Assembly (NCBI GenBank): GCA_963824345.1
Contig: CAWGOZ010000014.1
Coordinates: 1 to 64,000 of the forward strand
Reading direction: 5' to 3'
Source of the DNA: Palsa-89 sp963824345
GTDB lineage: Bacteria; Acidobacteriota; Terriglobia; Bryobacterales; Bryobacteraceae
DNA: 64,000 nt
This document shows, one piece after another, positions 8,562 through 17,029 of the stretch (within the stretch, counting starts at the first letter, position 1; each line of letters starts with the position of its first letter). Position numbers and translations under genes: made by a program. The notes beneath the pieces were generated by a model. The model had not been told where the DNA came from. It was given only the letters and a program-made list of their open reading frames with translations, and made no database searches.

Positions 8562-9227
8562 TTGCTCAAGGACCGGTTAAGATCGGATCCGTTTTCGCCG
8601 TCGCTTCACTCCCAACCGAAAAAGTCGGGAGCCACGGCCCAGCCTCAAAACCGGTCCAGCCATGGACTGGAACAATTCTTTTCATCCCTCCAGGATCAGG
8701 AGGGTCTGTCCATCCTCGATTTATCCGGGGCCAGCCAGGCCAATATCACTTTTATTACGTCAATGGGCCATCGCATCTATTCCAACGATGTGGTGCGTGC
8801 CATGGAGGAAGCCTTCGGCTCCGGGGGAGATTTCGTCGCCAATCAGGCCGACCCGCAACGCGCCCCGGCCTTTCTGCGCGATAGTTTGAATTTTCCCGAG
8901 CGAAGTTTCGATGGCGCCCTGGTTTGGGACACTCTGCAGTTCCTGGCGCCGCCGTTGTTGCAGGACACCGTGGATCAGTTGTGCCGCATTCTGCGGCCGC
9001 AGTCATCGCTGCTGGCGTTTTTCCACGCCGAAGAGAAAGCCCAAACCGCTCCCCTCTATACCTATCGCATCGTTGAACCGAAAATCATGTCGCTGACCCC
9101 GCGCAATCAGGTGCGACCGGTACAATACTTCAACAACCGCGGCTTGGAGAAGCTTTTTCAGAAATACAACTCGGTGAAGTTCTTTCTTACTCGCGATCAC
9201 TTGCGGGAAGTCATCGTGCGCCGCTAA
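8562..9227 (+). CDS. SAM-methyltransferase-like protein with a degenerate motif I
   Basis: A 221-residue protein with a TTG start, supported by GGAAGGAG just upstream. Secondary motifs of a class I methyltransferase are visible: SILDLSGASQANITFITSMGHRIYSNDV in the motif I position, then FPERSFDGALVWDTLQFL, LCRILRPQSSLLAFFH. The glycine-rich GxGxG loop is replaced by LSGASQAN, so SAM binding may be weak or lost. It follows bactofilin by 31 bases on the same strand. I cannot name a substrate; the protein could be a non-catalytic relative. Confidence 0.65.
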   Translation: MLKDRLRSDPFSPSLHSQPKKSGATAQPQNRSSHGLEQFFSSLQDQEGLSILDLSGASQANITFITSMGHRIYSNDVVRAMEEAFGSGGDFVANQADPQRAPAFLRDSLNFPERSFDGALVWDTLQFLAPPLLQDTVDQLCRILRPQSSLLAFFHAEEKAQTAPLYTYRIVEPKIMSLTPRNQVRPVQYFNNRGLEKLFQKYNSVKFFLTRDHLREVIVRR

Positions 9228-9252
9228 CCGAGCCGCGATCATTACCTGAGAA

Positions 9253-10410
9253 TCAGGCCGGCATGTAGCGCCGCAACTCTTCAGGGTGGAAACAGTGTGC
9301 TGCCGCGGTCTCCCGCGTGATTCGGCCGGTGCGCACCAGGTCAGCCAGGGATTGTTCCATGCTGATCATTCCGTCGCTGCGTCCCGTCGAGATGGCGCTG
9401 TAAATCTGGTGATCTTCACCTTTGCGTATCAGGCTCCGGACTCCGCTGCTCGCCATGAGTATCTCCACGGCCGGATAACGAACGGATTTGTCGGCTGCGG
9501 GGACCAGTTGCTGAGCAACTATGGCCCGCAACGCCAGGGAGAGCTGCTGGCGGATTTGCGGCTGGTTCGCGGTAGGGAAGGAATCCAGTATTCTCGAAAC
9601 GGCCTGCGAGGTATCGTTCGTGTGCAGTGTCGACAGCACCAGGTGCCCGGTTTCCGCCGCCGTAAGAACGGTGGCAATGGTCTCGGGATCGCGCATCTCG
9701 CCGGCCAGGATCACATCCGGATTCTGCCGCAAAATACTGCGCAGGGACCCGGCGAAGTCCGGCGCATCCTGGCCGACCTCGATCTGCTCGACAATCGACT
9801 GCCGGTTGGAATGCACGAATTCCACCGGGTCTTCGATGGTCACCACATGGGCGCGGCGATGCGTGTTGATTAAATCCACCAGCGCAGCCAGCGTGGAACT
9901 CTTTCCGCAGCCGGTGGGTCCAGTGACCAATATCAGCCCCTGGAGCGCTTCCGAAAGTGGGCGCAGGATAGGCGGAAGATTGAGCGATTCCAGCGTCGGG
10001 ATCTTCTCCGGCAATAACCGCAAACTGCCCGCCAGCGTGCCGCGCTGGTAGTGCAGGTTGGCCCGAAAACGTCCCACTCCATCGCGTTGGAAGCACAGGT
10101 CCACGGAACGGGCGCGCGCCAGTTCCTGAGTTTGGGCGGGCGTCAGCAACGGCAGCAGCAAGCTGCGTGTGTCTTCGGCCTCGAGCGGGGGCCCGTTGGA
10201 CGGTGAAAGCCCGCCGCCGATGCGCAGTGTTACGGGCGCTCCGGCAATCAGCAGTACGTCGGAAGCGCCTTGCCGGACGGCATATTCCAACAGCTTATCC
10301 AGCGATTCCAGATGCTGGAGCGTGGCCTCGCTCGAATCGCGGGGCGTGCTGGGGGCAACGCGGTTCAGTTCCGCCACGATCTGCGCCAGTTCTTTTTCGT
10401 AGTAGGGCAC
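9253..10410 (-). CDS. pilT: PilT-like type IV pilus retraction ATPase
   Basis: A 385-residue member of the type II/IV secretion ATPase superfamily. Visible motifs are Walker A GPTGCGKS (164-171), the Asp box VVTIEDPVEF, Walker B ILAGEMRDPETI, and the His box TGHLVLSTLHTND. The C-terminal GVRSLIRKGEDHQIYSAIS matches the PilT-specific AIRNLIR motif, so a retraction motor for twitching is more likely than a PilB extension motor. The N-terminal extension (about 35 residues) is unusual in length. No other pilus gene is next to it in this window, and pilT paralogues outside pilus operons are common. Confidence 0.88.
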   Translation of the reverse strand: MPYYEKELAQIVAELNRVAPSTPRDSSEATLQHLESLDKLLEYAVRQGASDVLLIAGAPVTLRIGGGLSPSNGPPLEAEDTRSLLLPLLTPAQTQELARARSVDLCFQRDGVGRFRANLHYQRGTLAGSLRLLPEKIPTLESLNLPPILRPLSEALQGLILVTGPTGCGKSSTLAALVDLINTHRRAHVVTIEDPVEFVHSNRQSIVEQIEVGQDAPDFAGSLRSILRQNPDVILAGEMRDPETIATVLTAAETGHLVLSTLHTNDTSQAVSRILDSFPTANQPQIRQQLSLALRAIVAQQLVPAADKSVRYPAVEILMASSGVRSLIRKGEDHQIYSAISTGRSDGMISMEQSLADLVRTGRITRETAAAHCFHPEELRRYMPA

Positions 10411-10565
10411 TCTAAAACCACTCTGGGTTAACGTTTTTAATGAGCCTGCCGGGTCCGAAGATGCACCAGATCACAGCTAAACCGCGTCCCATGATCGCGA
10501 GTAGACAGTATCAGGTTATCAAATAGCGGCGAGGCTTTACTTTGGAATGATGTAATCGGCCTCAG

Positions 10566-10600
10566 TTGACAATGTCAGGTTTCGTTTGCGGTAAGATAAT
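10566..10600 (+). promoter_or_regulatory. Putative promoter and dyad of the DUF3300 gene
   Basis: TTGACA at 10566-10571 overlaps a perfect dyad TGACA-A-TGTCA (10567-10577). A TAAGATAAT element at 10592-10600 could supply the -10 box, though the spacing (about 20) is longer than ideal. The gene starts at 10631 after an AAAGGA ribosome-binding site. The dyad over the -35 box suggests repressor control; this is an inference. Confidence 0.4.
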
Positions 10601-10630
10601 ACGGATTGGACGACCGAAAGGACGGCGAAG

Positions 10631-12217
10631 ATGAAATACAAGAGCTCAATTTCCCTGGCTCAAACCATGCGCCAGTTGATGGCGCTTATGCTCTCCGTGC
10701 TGCTGATTCCCGCAGCGCAATTTAACCTGTCCGCGCAAGCGCCGGCGTACGTCGAGCTGGACGCCACGCAACTGGATCAACTGGTGGCGCCGATCGCCCT
10801 CGATCCGGACTCCCTGGTCGCTCAAATATTAACTGGCTCTACCTATCCGGATCAGATTGCCGCGGCCGACGCGTGGTTGAACCAGAACATGAATCTGCCG
10901 CCCGATCAGCGCGCGGCCGGAGCGAACGCGCAGCCTTGGGACCCGGCAGTGAAGGGGCTCACCGCGTTTCCTTCCGTCCTTGACAACCTGGCGAAGAACA
11001 CCGCCTGGGCGTCGCAGTTGGGCAACGCCTATTACAACCAGCCCGGAGACGTCATGAACGCTATCCAGGCCACGCGGGCACAGGCGCAGCAGACGCACGT
11101 CTTAGTTTCGACGCCGCAGGTGGCCGTGGCGGTAGCTGAACCCGGCATAATCACCATTGCGCCGGTGAATCCAGCTGTGGTCTTCGTTCCTTATTACAAT
11201 CCGTGGCTCATCTGGGGCGGGCTGTTTGCCCCCTACCCTGGTTTCGCAGCGGTATACCCGGTCGGCGTCGCAGTGGGTGTCGGACTTGCCTTCGGCGTGG
11301 GAATCGGGATTGGCGTCTTTGGTGGCTACGGCTGGGGCTTTGGCGCCTGGGGCGCGGGCTGGGGCGGCGGCGGCTGCCTCTATGGCGGCAACACTTACAT
11401 TTCGAGCAGCACGACGGTGATCAATCATGGCAATTTTGGCGGTCATGACCGGGGCGCGTTCGAGCATGGTGGCCGAGGCGTACCGGGCGGCTTCCATGCC
11501 GCTGCTCATGCCGGAGCCGCGCGCGCTGCCGCCGCTAGAGCACCCAACGGAGGTCGTGGTCAGGCGAGCGCTGCCCGTGGCGGTGCGGGGGCTGGCCATT
11601 CGGCGTTTGGAGGCGGCGCTCGCGGAGGTGCAGCCGCTGGTCGTGGAGGCGCAGGCGGTGGCGCTCGCGCGGGAGCCGGAGCTGCCGCTCGTGGCGGAGC
11701 CGGTGCGCGTGCTGGAGCCGGAGCTGGCGCTCGTGGCGGAGCCGGTGCGCGGGCTGGAGCCGGAGCTGGAGCTCGCGGCGGAGCCGGAGCTGGAGCTCGC
11801 GGCGGAGCAGGAGCAGGTGCTCGTGCGGGAGGTGGCGCTGCTCAATCGCGTAGCAGCGGTGCTGCTCGTTCCGGTGGTAGTGGCGCTCGCGCCGGCGGCG
11901 GTGGTGCGGCTCGCGCCGGTGGCGGTGCTGCTGCTCGCGCCGGTGGCGGTGGTGCTGCTCGCGCCGGCGGCGGTGGTGCGGCTCGCGCTGGTGGCGGTGG
12001 TGGTGCTCGCGCCGGCGGCGGTGGTGGTGCTCGCGCCGGCGGTGGTGGTGCGGCTCGCGCTGGCGGAGGTGGCGGTCGTCCCGCGGGTGGTGGCGGTCGC
12101 CCCGCGGGTGGTGGCGGTCGCCCGGCAGGTGGCGGCGGTCGTCCCGCGGGTGGTGGTGGTCACGCGGGCGGTGGTGGTGGTCACCCGGCAGCTGGCGGTG
12201 GCGGCCATAAAAAGTAA
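10631..12217 (+). CDS. DUF3300 exported protein with a very long Gly/Ala/Arg tail
   Basis: A 528-residue protein. A signal peptide (about 1-36) is followed by DUF3300 (about 42-215), recognisable by LDQLVAPIALDPDSLVAQILTGSTYPDQI, DQRAAGANAQPWDPAVKGLTAFP and NPAVVFVPYYNPWLIWG. A glycine-rich hydrophobic stretch (about 210-255) comes next. The last ~240 residues are nearly only Gly, Ala and Arg, with runs of RAGGGGA and RPAGGGG units. DUF3300 proteins are exported and of unknown role. The tail may bind polyanion or surface components, but that is a guess. The 3' end overlaps the start of a SYLF protein by 20 bases, so both probably act in the cell envelope. Confidence 0.85.
   Translation: MKYKSSISLAQTMRQLMALMLSVLLIPAAQFNLSAQAPAYVELDATQLDQLVAPIALDPDSLVAQILTGSTYPDQIAAADAWLNQNMNLPPDQRAAGANAQPWDPAVKGLTAFPSVLDNLAKNTAWASQLGNAYYNQPGDVMNAIQATRAQAQQTHVLVSTPQVAVAVAEPGIITIAPVNPAVVFVPYYNPWLIWGGLFAPYPGFAAVYPVGVAVGVGLAFGVGIGIGVFGGYGWGFGAWGAGWGGGGCLYGGNTYISSSTTVINHGNFGGHDRGAFEHGGRGVPGGFHAAAHAGAARAAAARAPNGGRGQASAARGGAGAGHSAFGGGARGGAAAGRGGAGGGARAGAGAAARGGAGARAGAGAGARGGAGARAGAGAGARGGAGAGARGGAGAGARAGGGAAQSRSSGAARSGGSGARAGGGGAARAGGGAAARAGGGGAARAGGGGAARAGGGGGARAGGGGGARAGGGGAARAGGGGGRPAGGGGRPAGGGGRPAGGGGRPAGGGGHAGGGGGHPAAGGGGHKK
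11600..12205. repeat. Low-complexity GC-rich tandem repeat in the DUF3300 tail
   Basis: Degenerate units such as GCTCGCGCCGGCGGCGGTG and GGTGGCGGTCGCCC recur throughout this stretch, encoding (RAGGGGA)n and (RPAGGGG)n. All three frames stay open across most of it, which produces long artefact ORFs on both strands. Copy number is likely to vary between strains. Confidence 0.8.
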
Positions 12218-12902
12218 CCTCTCTGCAACCTCGACCATCCTTTTCCTCGGATGCCTGCTTGTCGGGACTGTCTTCTCGCAGGAGAAAGCTCCCGACAAGC
12301 GGCTGGATCACGCCGCGAATTCCATCCGGGAGATCCAAAGCTCCGATAAACCGATTCCGCCTGCCCTTCTGACCAGAGCTCAGTGCATAATCATCATTCC
12401 CGGACTCTTCAAGGGCGCATTCCTGTTCGGGGGCAAGTACGGCCGTGGATTCGCGTCATGCCGGCGTCCGGGCGGTTGGAGCGCGCCGGCCGCGATGATC
12501 ATCGAAGGCGGTAACTTCGGCGTCCAGCTGGGCGGATCGGCCACCGATTTGGTCCTGCTGGTGATGAATCGCGACGGCATCGATCATTTGCTGCACGACA
12601 AGTTCACGCTGGGAGCGGACCTCACCGTGGTGCAGGGTATGGGCTATTCCGCCAGCGCGAATTCCGACGTCTTTATGCGCGCCCCGATGATCTCCTGGTC
12701 GCGATCCAAGGGTTTGTTTGTTGGATTGTCGCTGGAAGGCGCCTCGCTGCGGCCGGACAAAGCTGAAAATCGCAAACTCTACGGGCGCAAGATCGACAAT
12801 CTCGAGATCCTGACCAAGCGCACGCCGGTGCCGCGCGGAGCCCGTCCCTTGGTGACGGCACTGAACCATTTTGCGCCGCGGGCGGCGAAAGCCAAGAAGT
12901 AG
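12198..12902 (+). CDS. Exported SYLF-domain (YSC84-like) lipid-binding protein
   Basis: A 234-residue protein. The start is taken as GTG at 12198, inside the DUF3300 gene, since it gives a proper signal peptide (about 1-28, ending GTVFSQ); the open frame extends far upstream only because of the repeat. The SYLF domain covers most of the rest: CIIIIPGLFKGAFLFGGKYGRGFASCR, GWSAPAAMIIEGGNFGVQLGG, DLVLLVMN, DKFTLGADLTVVQG and SWSRSKGLFVGLSLEGASLRPD. SYLF domains bind phosphoinositides in eukaryotes; the bacterial role is not known but the proteins are exported. A paralogue is encoded at 30390-31091. Confidence 0.88.
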   Translation: MAAIKSNLSATSTILFLGCLLVGTVFSQEKAPDKRLDHAANSIREIQSSDKPIPPALLTRAQCIIIIPGLFKGAFLFGGKYGRGFASCRRPGGWSAPAAMIIEGGNFGVQLGGSATDLVLLVMNRDGIDHLLHDKFTLGADLTVVQGMGYSASANSDVFMRAPMISWSRSKGLFVGLSLEGASLRPDKAENRKLYGRKIDNLEILTKRTPVPRGARPLVTALNHFAPRAAKAKK

Positions 12903-12906
12903 CGGC

Positions 12907-13821
12907 TTACGACTTCTTGGTCATCAACTCCAGCTCTTCGGGAGTCCGCGGCCAGTCCTCGCGGAGCAGCCGCGAGAGCGCGCGATCGGCCAGCAGTTTC
13001 CCGTTCGTTTGGCAATGCGGACAATAATTGGTTTCGTTGGCCGCATAACGGATGCGCTGGATGGTCGCGCCGCAGCGCACGCAGGGCTTCTTGTAGCGGC
13101 CATGCACCGCCATGTCTTCGCGAAAAGCCGTCACCTTCTCGGGAAAGTCGTCGCCGGTTTGGTTCCTCAACTGGGCCGTCCAGTGCAATAGCGTGGCACG
13201 CGCGGCTTGAAACAGCCGCTCGATCTCATCGCTCGAAAGTTTCTGCGTCAAGGCCAGCGGCGAGAGCCGCGCTTCAAAGAGAATCTCGTCGGAGTACGCA
13301 TTGCCGATGCCGCTGAACAGCCGTGGATCCGAGAGCGCCCGCTTCAAGGTGTGATTCGCCGAGGTGAGAACGGAAGCGAAACGCGGGGCGTTCGCCTCCA
13401 GCACCTCCAGGCCACCGGGATCGAGCGCGCTCAGTCCCGCCTCGCCGCGCACCACGTGCAGCGACGCCCGCTTCTGCGATCCCGCTTCGGTCCAGGTCAA
13501 CGTTCCGTTCGGAAAATCGAAGGCCGCCAGACCTCGTGGACGCGATATCTTGGCGCCGCGCTTTTGCCAGTGCAGGCGCCCCGCGATCATCAGGTGCAGC
13601 ACCAGCCACAAATCGTCGCCTTGATCGCCCCCGAGTCCGATCGCAATGCGCTTCCCCACGCGCCGCAGCTCGCGCACCCGCCGGCCCTGCGCGGCGGCCA
13701 AGGGAGGATCGGCGGTCCGCAACAGGAATGGGCTCACCAGTCGGATCGCTTCAAGCGTCTGCCCCAGGATGCGCTTCTCCAGCGCCTCAATATAAACTAC
13801 GATGTCCGGGAGTTCGGGCAC
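12907..13821 (-). CDS. Fpg/Nei-family DNA glycosylase
   Basis: A 304-residue base-excision repair enzyme. A GTG start at 13821 gives MPELPDIVVYIEALEKR, so the mature protein begins with the catalytic Pro-Glu pair of the family; the longer frame would bury them. The helix-two-turn-helix segment SDPRLFSGIGNAYSDEILFEARLSPL is intact. The C-terminal zinc finger is present as CVRCG and CPHCQ, though the Arg/Thr usually before the third Cys is Asn-Tyr (ETNYCPHC). Such enzymes remove oxidised purines or pyrimidines and cut at the abasic site. The substrate range (Fpg or Nei) is not clear. Confidence 0.88.
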   Translation of the reverse strand: MPELPDIVVYIEALEKRILGQTLEAIRLVSPFLLRTADPPLAAAQGRRVRELRRVGKRIAIGLGGDQGDDLWLVLHLMIAGRLHWQKRGAKISRPRGLAAFDFPNGTLTWTEAGSQKRASLHVVRGEAGLSALDPGGLEVLEANAPRFASVLTSANHTLKRALSDPRLFSGIGNAYSDEILFEARLSPLALTQKLSSDEIERLFQAARATLLHWTAQLRNQTGDDFPEKVTAFREDMAVHGRYKKPCVRCGATIQRIRYAANETNYCPHCQTNGKLLADRALSRLLREDWPRTPEELELMTKKS

Positions 13822-13864
13822 GTCGGATAACTCATGGTACCTAGGCCCGGGCGATAATGCGTAC

Positions 13865-15265
13865 ATGCTGGGCAGCGACCGCGTTTGGTTCTGGGCTCTC
13901 GCCGTTCTTGCAGCCGTCGTTCTTCTGGCGCCGATCCGTTCCGGCGATCTGGCCGGATATGACGACGCGCGCTACGCGCTGGTTGCCAAGCACGTCGTGG
14001 TATCCGGGCATTGGCTCGACATCGAAAGCAACGGCGGCCCGGCGATCGAGCATCCGCCTCTGTTTTCGTGGATGCAGGCGGCGCTGTTTGTCCCGTTCGG
14101 ACTGTCGGATCCCCTCGCCAAGCTTCCCTCGGCGCTGTGCGGGTTGGGGGTGATTCTCCTGGTTGCCTGGCTGGGCCGGCGCATGACCGGCGATCCTTTT
14201 ACCGGCGTTCTCGCGATGTTCGTCATGGCCACCAGCATCTACTTCGTGAAGTATGCGGCGCGCGCCATGACCGACGTTCCGTTCACGTTCTTTTTCCTGG
14301 CCGCGGTCTGCAGCTGGGTGCTGAGCGACGACGATCCACGCTGGCTGCTGGCCGCCGGAGCGTTCGCGGCCCTGGCGCAGTTAACCCGCGCCATGATGGG
14401 AGTCAGCATTCCCCTGCTGTTCGCCCTCGACATGATTGTCAATCGCCGGCGCCCTCCGCTCGGTTACCTGACTGCGGGACTGCTGGTGGCTTTCGTTCCG
14501 CCGGCCGCATGGTACGCGCAGTGGATCTACCGATACGGCGCGGATTTCTTCGTCCGCAGCTCGGCGTATATGAACCAGGAAGTGTACGGAGCGCTCACGC
14601 CTTCGTGGCGTCGCTACACCGGCGCTTTCGAATATCTATGGATGATCGCGAAATCGTATTGGCCTTGGCTGCCGGCCATGGTTGCGGGAGTCGTTCTAGT
14701 GATTCGCCGCCGGGATCCGAAGCTGCGCCTGCTGATCGTCTGGATCGCCGTGGTGTACGCGCTGTGCGCCATCACCAAGAGCCGCGTTCTGCGCTACATG
14801 CTGCCGGCCTATCCGGCGTTCGCCATTCTTTCGGCGCTGGGCTTGTTGTGGATCGTCCCCCAGCGTTCCCTGCGCAACGGCTTGCGCGTCCTGACACCGC
14901 TGCTCGCGGTGCTAGTGATTGTAGTCGCGATTCGCCCGCCGGTGAACATGCATGCCGCGGAAACACGACCCATCGCGCTGGCTTCCACCGAAGCCACTGC
15001 GCCCAACGAGCGGATCACTTTTTACGACGACGGCGCGCCGCGTTTTGACGAACTCAATCAGCTGCTGTGGTACGGCGATCGATATTTTGCGCCGATCCTG
15101 GAACCCGGCAAGCTACCCGAGGCACTGAAGAGTCCTCAGACGCGCGTATTCATCGTGGACGCAAAGGCCTTTCACGCCGACGTTGAGGGCCGCGTTCCCA
15201 ACCAGATCATCGCGCGCGCCGGACATCTGATCTGCTTTCGCTTGACTACCGAGCCGCGGCCTTAG
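13865..15265 (+). CDS. GT39/ArnT-like membrane glycosyltransferase
   Basis: A 466-residue integral membrane protein with about 10 hydrophobic segments. The first loop carries DLAGYDDARYALVAKHVV, the acidic loop of the PMT/ArnT GT-C fold, followed by EHPPLFSWMQAALFVPFG, also typical. Members transfer sugars from a polyprenyl phosphate carrier to lipid A, proteins or glycans at the periplasmic face. The acceptor cannot be told. I chose the ATG at 13865 over the longer frame because the earlier part overlaps the divergent glycosylase start and has no hydrophobic character. Confidence 0.82.
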   Translation: MLGSDRVWFWALAVLAAVVLLAPIRSGDLAGYDDARYALVAKHVVVSGHWLDIESNGGPAIEHPPLFSWMQAALFVPFGLSDPLAKLPSALCGLGVILLVAWLGRRMTGDPFTGVLAMFVMATSIYFVKYAARAMTDVPFTFFFLAAVCSWVLSDDDPRWLLAAGAFAALAQLTRAMMGVSIPLLFALDMIVNRRRPPLGYLTAGLLVAFVPPAAWYAQWIYRYGADFFVRSSAYMNQEVYGALTPSWRRYTGAFEYLWMIAKSYWPWLPAMVAGVVLVIRRRDPKLRLLIVWIAVVYALCAITKSRVLRYMLPAYPAFAILSALGLLWIVPQRSLRNGLRVLTPLLAVLVIVVAIRPPVNMHAAETRPIALASTEATAPNERITFYDDGAPRFDELNQLLWYGDRYFAPILEPGKLPEALKSPQTRVFIVDAKAFHADVEGRVPNQIIARAGHLICFRLTTEPRP

Positions 15266-15279
15266 CGAGCGGTCACCCG

Positions 15280-16206
15280 TTATTTTGAAGCCGGCGGATG
15301 CAGCCTGAGACAATCCGCGAACACCGTGCAGGTACAGTATCGATCGCAGTGCGCGGGCGGAGGCACCGCCGGCTTGCTCATTTTCAACCGGTACTCCGGA
15401 TACAGCGTCTCGGCTCCCCCAAGCGTGGCTTCGCGCGGGAGCCCGTACCAATCCGCCACCTCGGTGAGGGCCGTGTTCTTGCCGGGAAGGATGTTGGGCA
15501 CTGCGCCGGGCGCTGCCGGCACCTCATTCGCGTATTCGCAATACACCTGATTGGTGGCTTGCCCGGGGTCCAGTATCCAATTCTGGCTGCGGACCAAAGG
15601 CTCTGTGAGAATCACCGGATCGTCAACCACGGTGACCACTGTTAGATAATCCCGATGCCGCGTCCAATGTTCAGTGAACAGCGCCTTGTCGCTGCGCGGG
15701 ACGCCGTTGCGGCGGATGTAGTTGGCCTTCAGGTGGGTGGTGGAGATGGTCAGCATGTTGCCTTCCCACACGCCCGTGGAGAAGCCCTGGAAGGTGTGCT
15801 CGGCGTATTCCGGCGGATGCGGGCGTCCGTCCATCCAGATGGTTCGATAACTTCCCCAGGCCGGCATGTAAGTATGAAACGCGATCAGCGCCTGCGATGT
15901 CGCGTCTACTTCCGTCCAAACTCTCAGGTTTCCCAATCCGCGCATGCCATAGTCGGAGGAGTGCGGGCGGCACTGGTATTCGGTGTCTACCGAGATGCGG
16001 TCCGCGTCATAGCTTTCCGCTCTCAATCGTCCGGCTTCGTTCAGAGGAAGTCCGAGATAATCGCCCAGCTCGGGGCCTGGTAAGCGCTCCGGCGCGTCTT
16101 CGTGATACATGGGCGCCCACTGTCCGGAAAAATCCACCTGGGCCCACGCCGGCGCGCCCGATCCGGCGCCAAGCGCCAACAAGCAACCTGCAATCCATCG
16201 ATTCAT
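15280..16206 (-). CDS. Exported protein of unknown function, family of 16225-17025
   Basis: A 308-residue protein with a signal peptide (MNRWIAGCLLALGAGSGAPAWAQ) and then VDFSGQW, the same start of the mature domain as its upstream neighbour (VDFTGYW). Both also share an internal (N/G)YxRxNGVPxS motif: here NYIRRNGVPRSDKA, there GYLRKNGVPYSENA. The C-terminus is Cys-rich (CDRYCTCTVFADC), suggesting disulfides. I know this kind of protein only as a hypothetical in acidobacteria and some other soil bacteria; a beta-barrel fold such as lipocalin is possible. It is the last gene of a four-gene operon of exported proteins. Confidence 0.7.
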   Translation of the reverse strand: MNRWIAGCLLALGAGSGAPAWAQVDFSGQWAPMYHEDAPERLPGPELGDYLGLPLNEAGRLRAESYDADRISVDTEYQCRPHSSDYGMRGLGNLRVWTEVDATSQALIAFHTYMPAWGSYRTIWMDGRPHPPEYAEHTFQGFSTGVWEGNMLTISTTHLKANYIRRNGVPRSDKALFTEHWTRHRDYLTVVTVVDDPVILTEPLVRSQNWILDPGQATNQVYCEYANEVPAAPGAVPNILPGKNTALTEVADWYGLPREATLGGAETLYPEYRLKMSKPAVPPPAHCDRYCTCTVFADCLRLHPPASK

Positions 16207-16224
16207 ACCGCGCTCCTCAAATCC

Positions 16225-17025
16225 TCATCGCGCCGTGCAAGGCGTGGGGTTCCAGCCGGAAGCATCCCGCTGCTTTTTGAAATCCGTACTGGTGATGAAC
16301 GGCGCAACCAGATACTTGGGATCGTGAACCACCGTGGTTACGGTGAACCACTCATCGCCATTGGGCTCCTTATGATAATCGTAAAATTCCTCAAGCGAAG
16401 CGTTTTCGCTGTAGGGAACGCCGTTCTTGCGCAAGTAACCGGGCCGCAGGTTGGTGGTAACCACTTCGAGAGAACGCCCTTGGGTTCCGGTTCGCCGGGA
16501 GAATCCCAGGAAGACGGTCTCCAGTTGGCCCGCTCCGCGCACCGGCCCCTCCCAGTTCGCCGCCGAGTATCCTTGCCAGCTTGGCGCTGCATTGGCGGGC
16601 GGCTTCCCGCCGAAGTGGAACAAACGCGTCTGAGTCCCTTCGTCGGTCTCGATCTTCAGAGTATTCTCATCCTGCCACGTGATGTGCAAGCGTCCCGGCC
16701 GGCGCATGATGGCGGGCGCTCCGTAGGCCTTACACGCCAGTCCCGCCGCTTCATCTTTCGCCGGGTCCCACGCCTCCCCAACCTTTATCGCTTCCGCGCT
16801 CACGGGCACGCTGGCGAAGTCCCCTTTCAGCGGGGTGACCATGCGCCAGCGCCAATCTTCGAAAATCGGGGATACCCAGTACCCGGTGAAATCCACCGGA
16901 GCGGCGGCCTGGCCGCTCTTGGGCGCCTGCGGCGCTGCGGGAGGCGGCTGCGCGCACGCAGCCACTAGGCCAATCAGCTGCGCCAATGTGACGATCGCGA
17001 ACGTACACCAAAATTTGAACCGCAT
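16225..17025 (-). CDS. Exported protein of unknown function, probable lipoprotein
   Basis: A 266-residue protein starting MRFKFW, four bases after the stop of the MBL gene. The hydrophobic leader ends LVAAC, a valid lipobox, so it may be anchored in the membrane. The mature part opens VDFTGYW and shares GYLRKNGVPYSEN with the protein of the next gene, so the two are paralogues. The middle, LHITWQDENTLKIETDEGTQTRLFHF, alternates polar and apolar residues as in beta strands. No catalytic motif is visible. The longer open frame to 17076 would overlap the MBL gene and was not used. Confidence 0.7.
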   Translation of the reverse strand: MRFKFWCTFAIVTLAQLIGLVAACAQPPPAAPQAPKSGQAAAPVDFTGYWVSPIFEDWRWRMVTPLKGDFASVPVSAEAIKVGEAWDPAKDEAAGLACKAYGAPAIMRRPGRLHITWQDENTLKIETDEGTQTRLFHFGGKPPANAAPSWQGYSAANWEGPVRGAGQLETVFLGFSRRTGTQGRSLEVVTTNLRPGYLRKNGVPYSENASLEEFYDYHKEPNGDEWFTVTTVVHDPKYLVAPFITSTDFKKQRDASGWNPTPCTAR

Positions 17026-17029
17026 GCCC

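Noticed and set aside
11600..12205. CRISPR-like repeat array
   Set aside because: The units are contiguous and coding, without spacers of unrelated sequence.
11535..12338. Minus-strand His/Arg-rich ORF
   Set aside because: It is antisense to the Gly/Ala/Arg repeat, which keeps frames open; its sequence is purely the repeat complement.
11427..12902. Long ORF of 491 codons reading from inside DUF3300 into the SYLF gene
   Set aside because: The first 257 codons are an out-of-frame reading of the GC-rich repeat. Only the part from about 12198 on encodes the SYLF protein.
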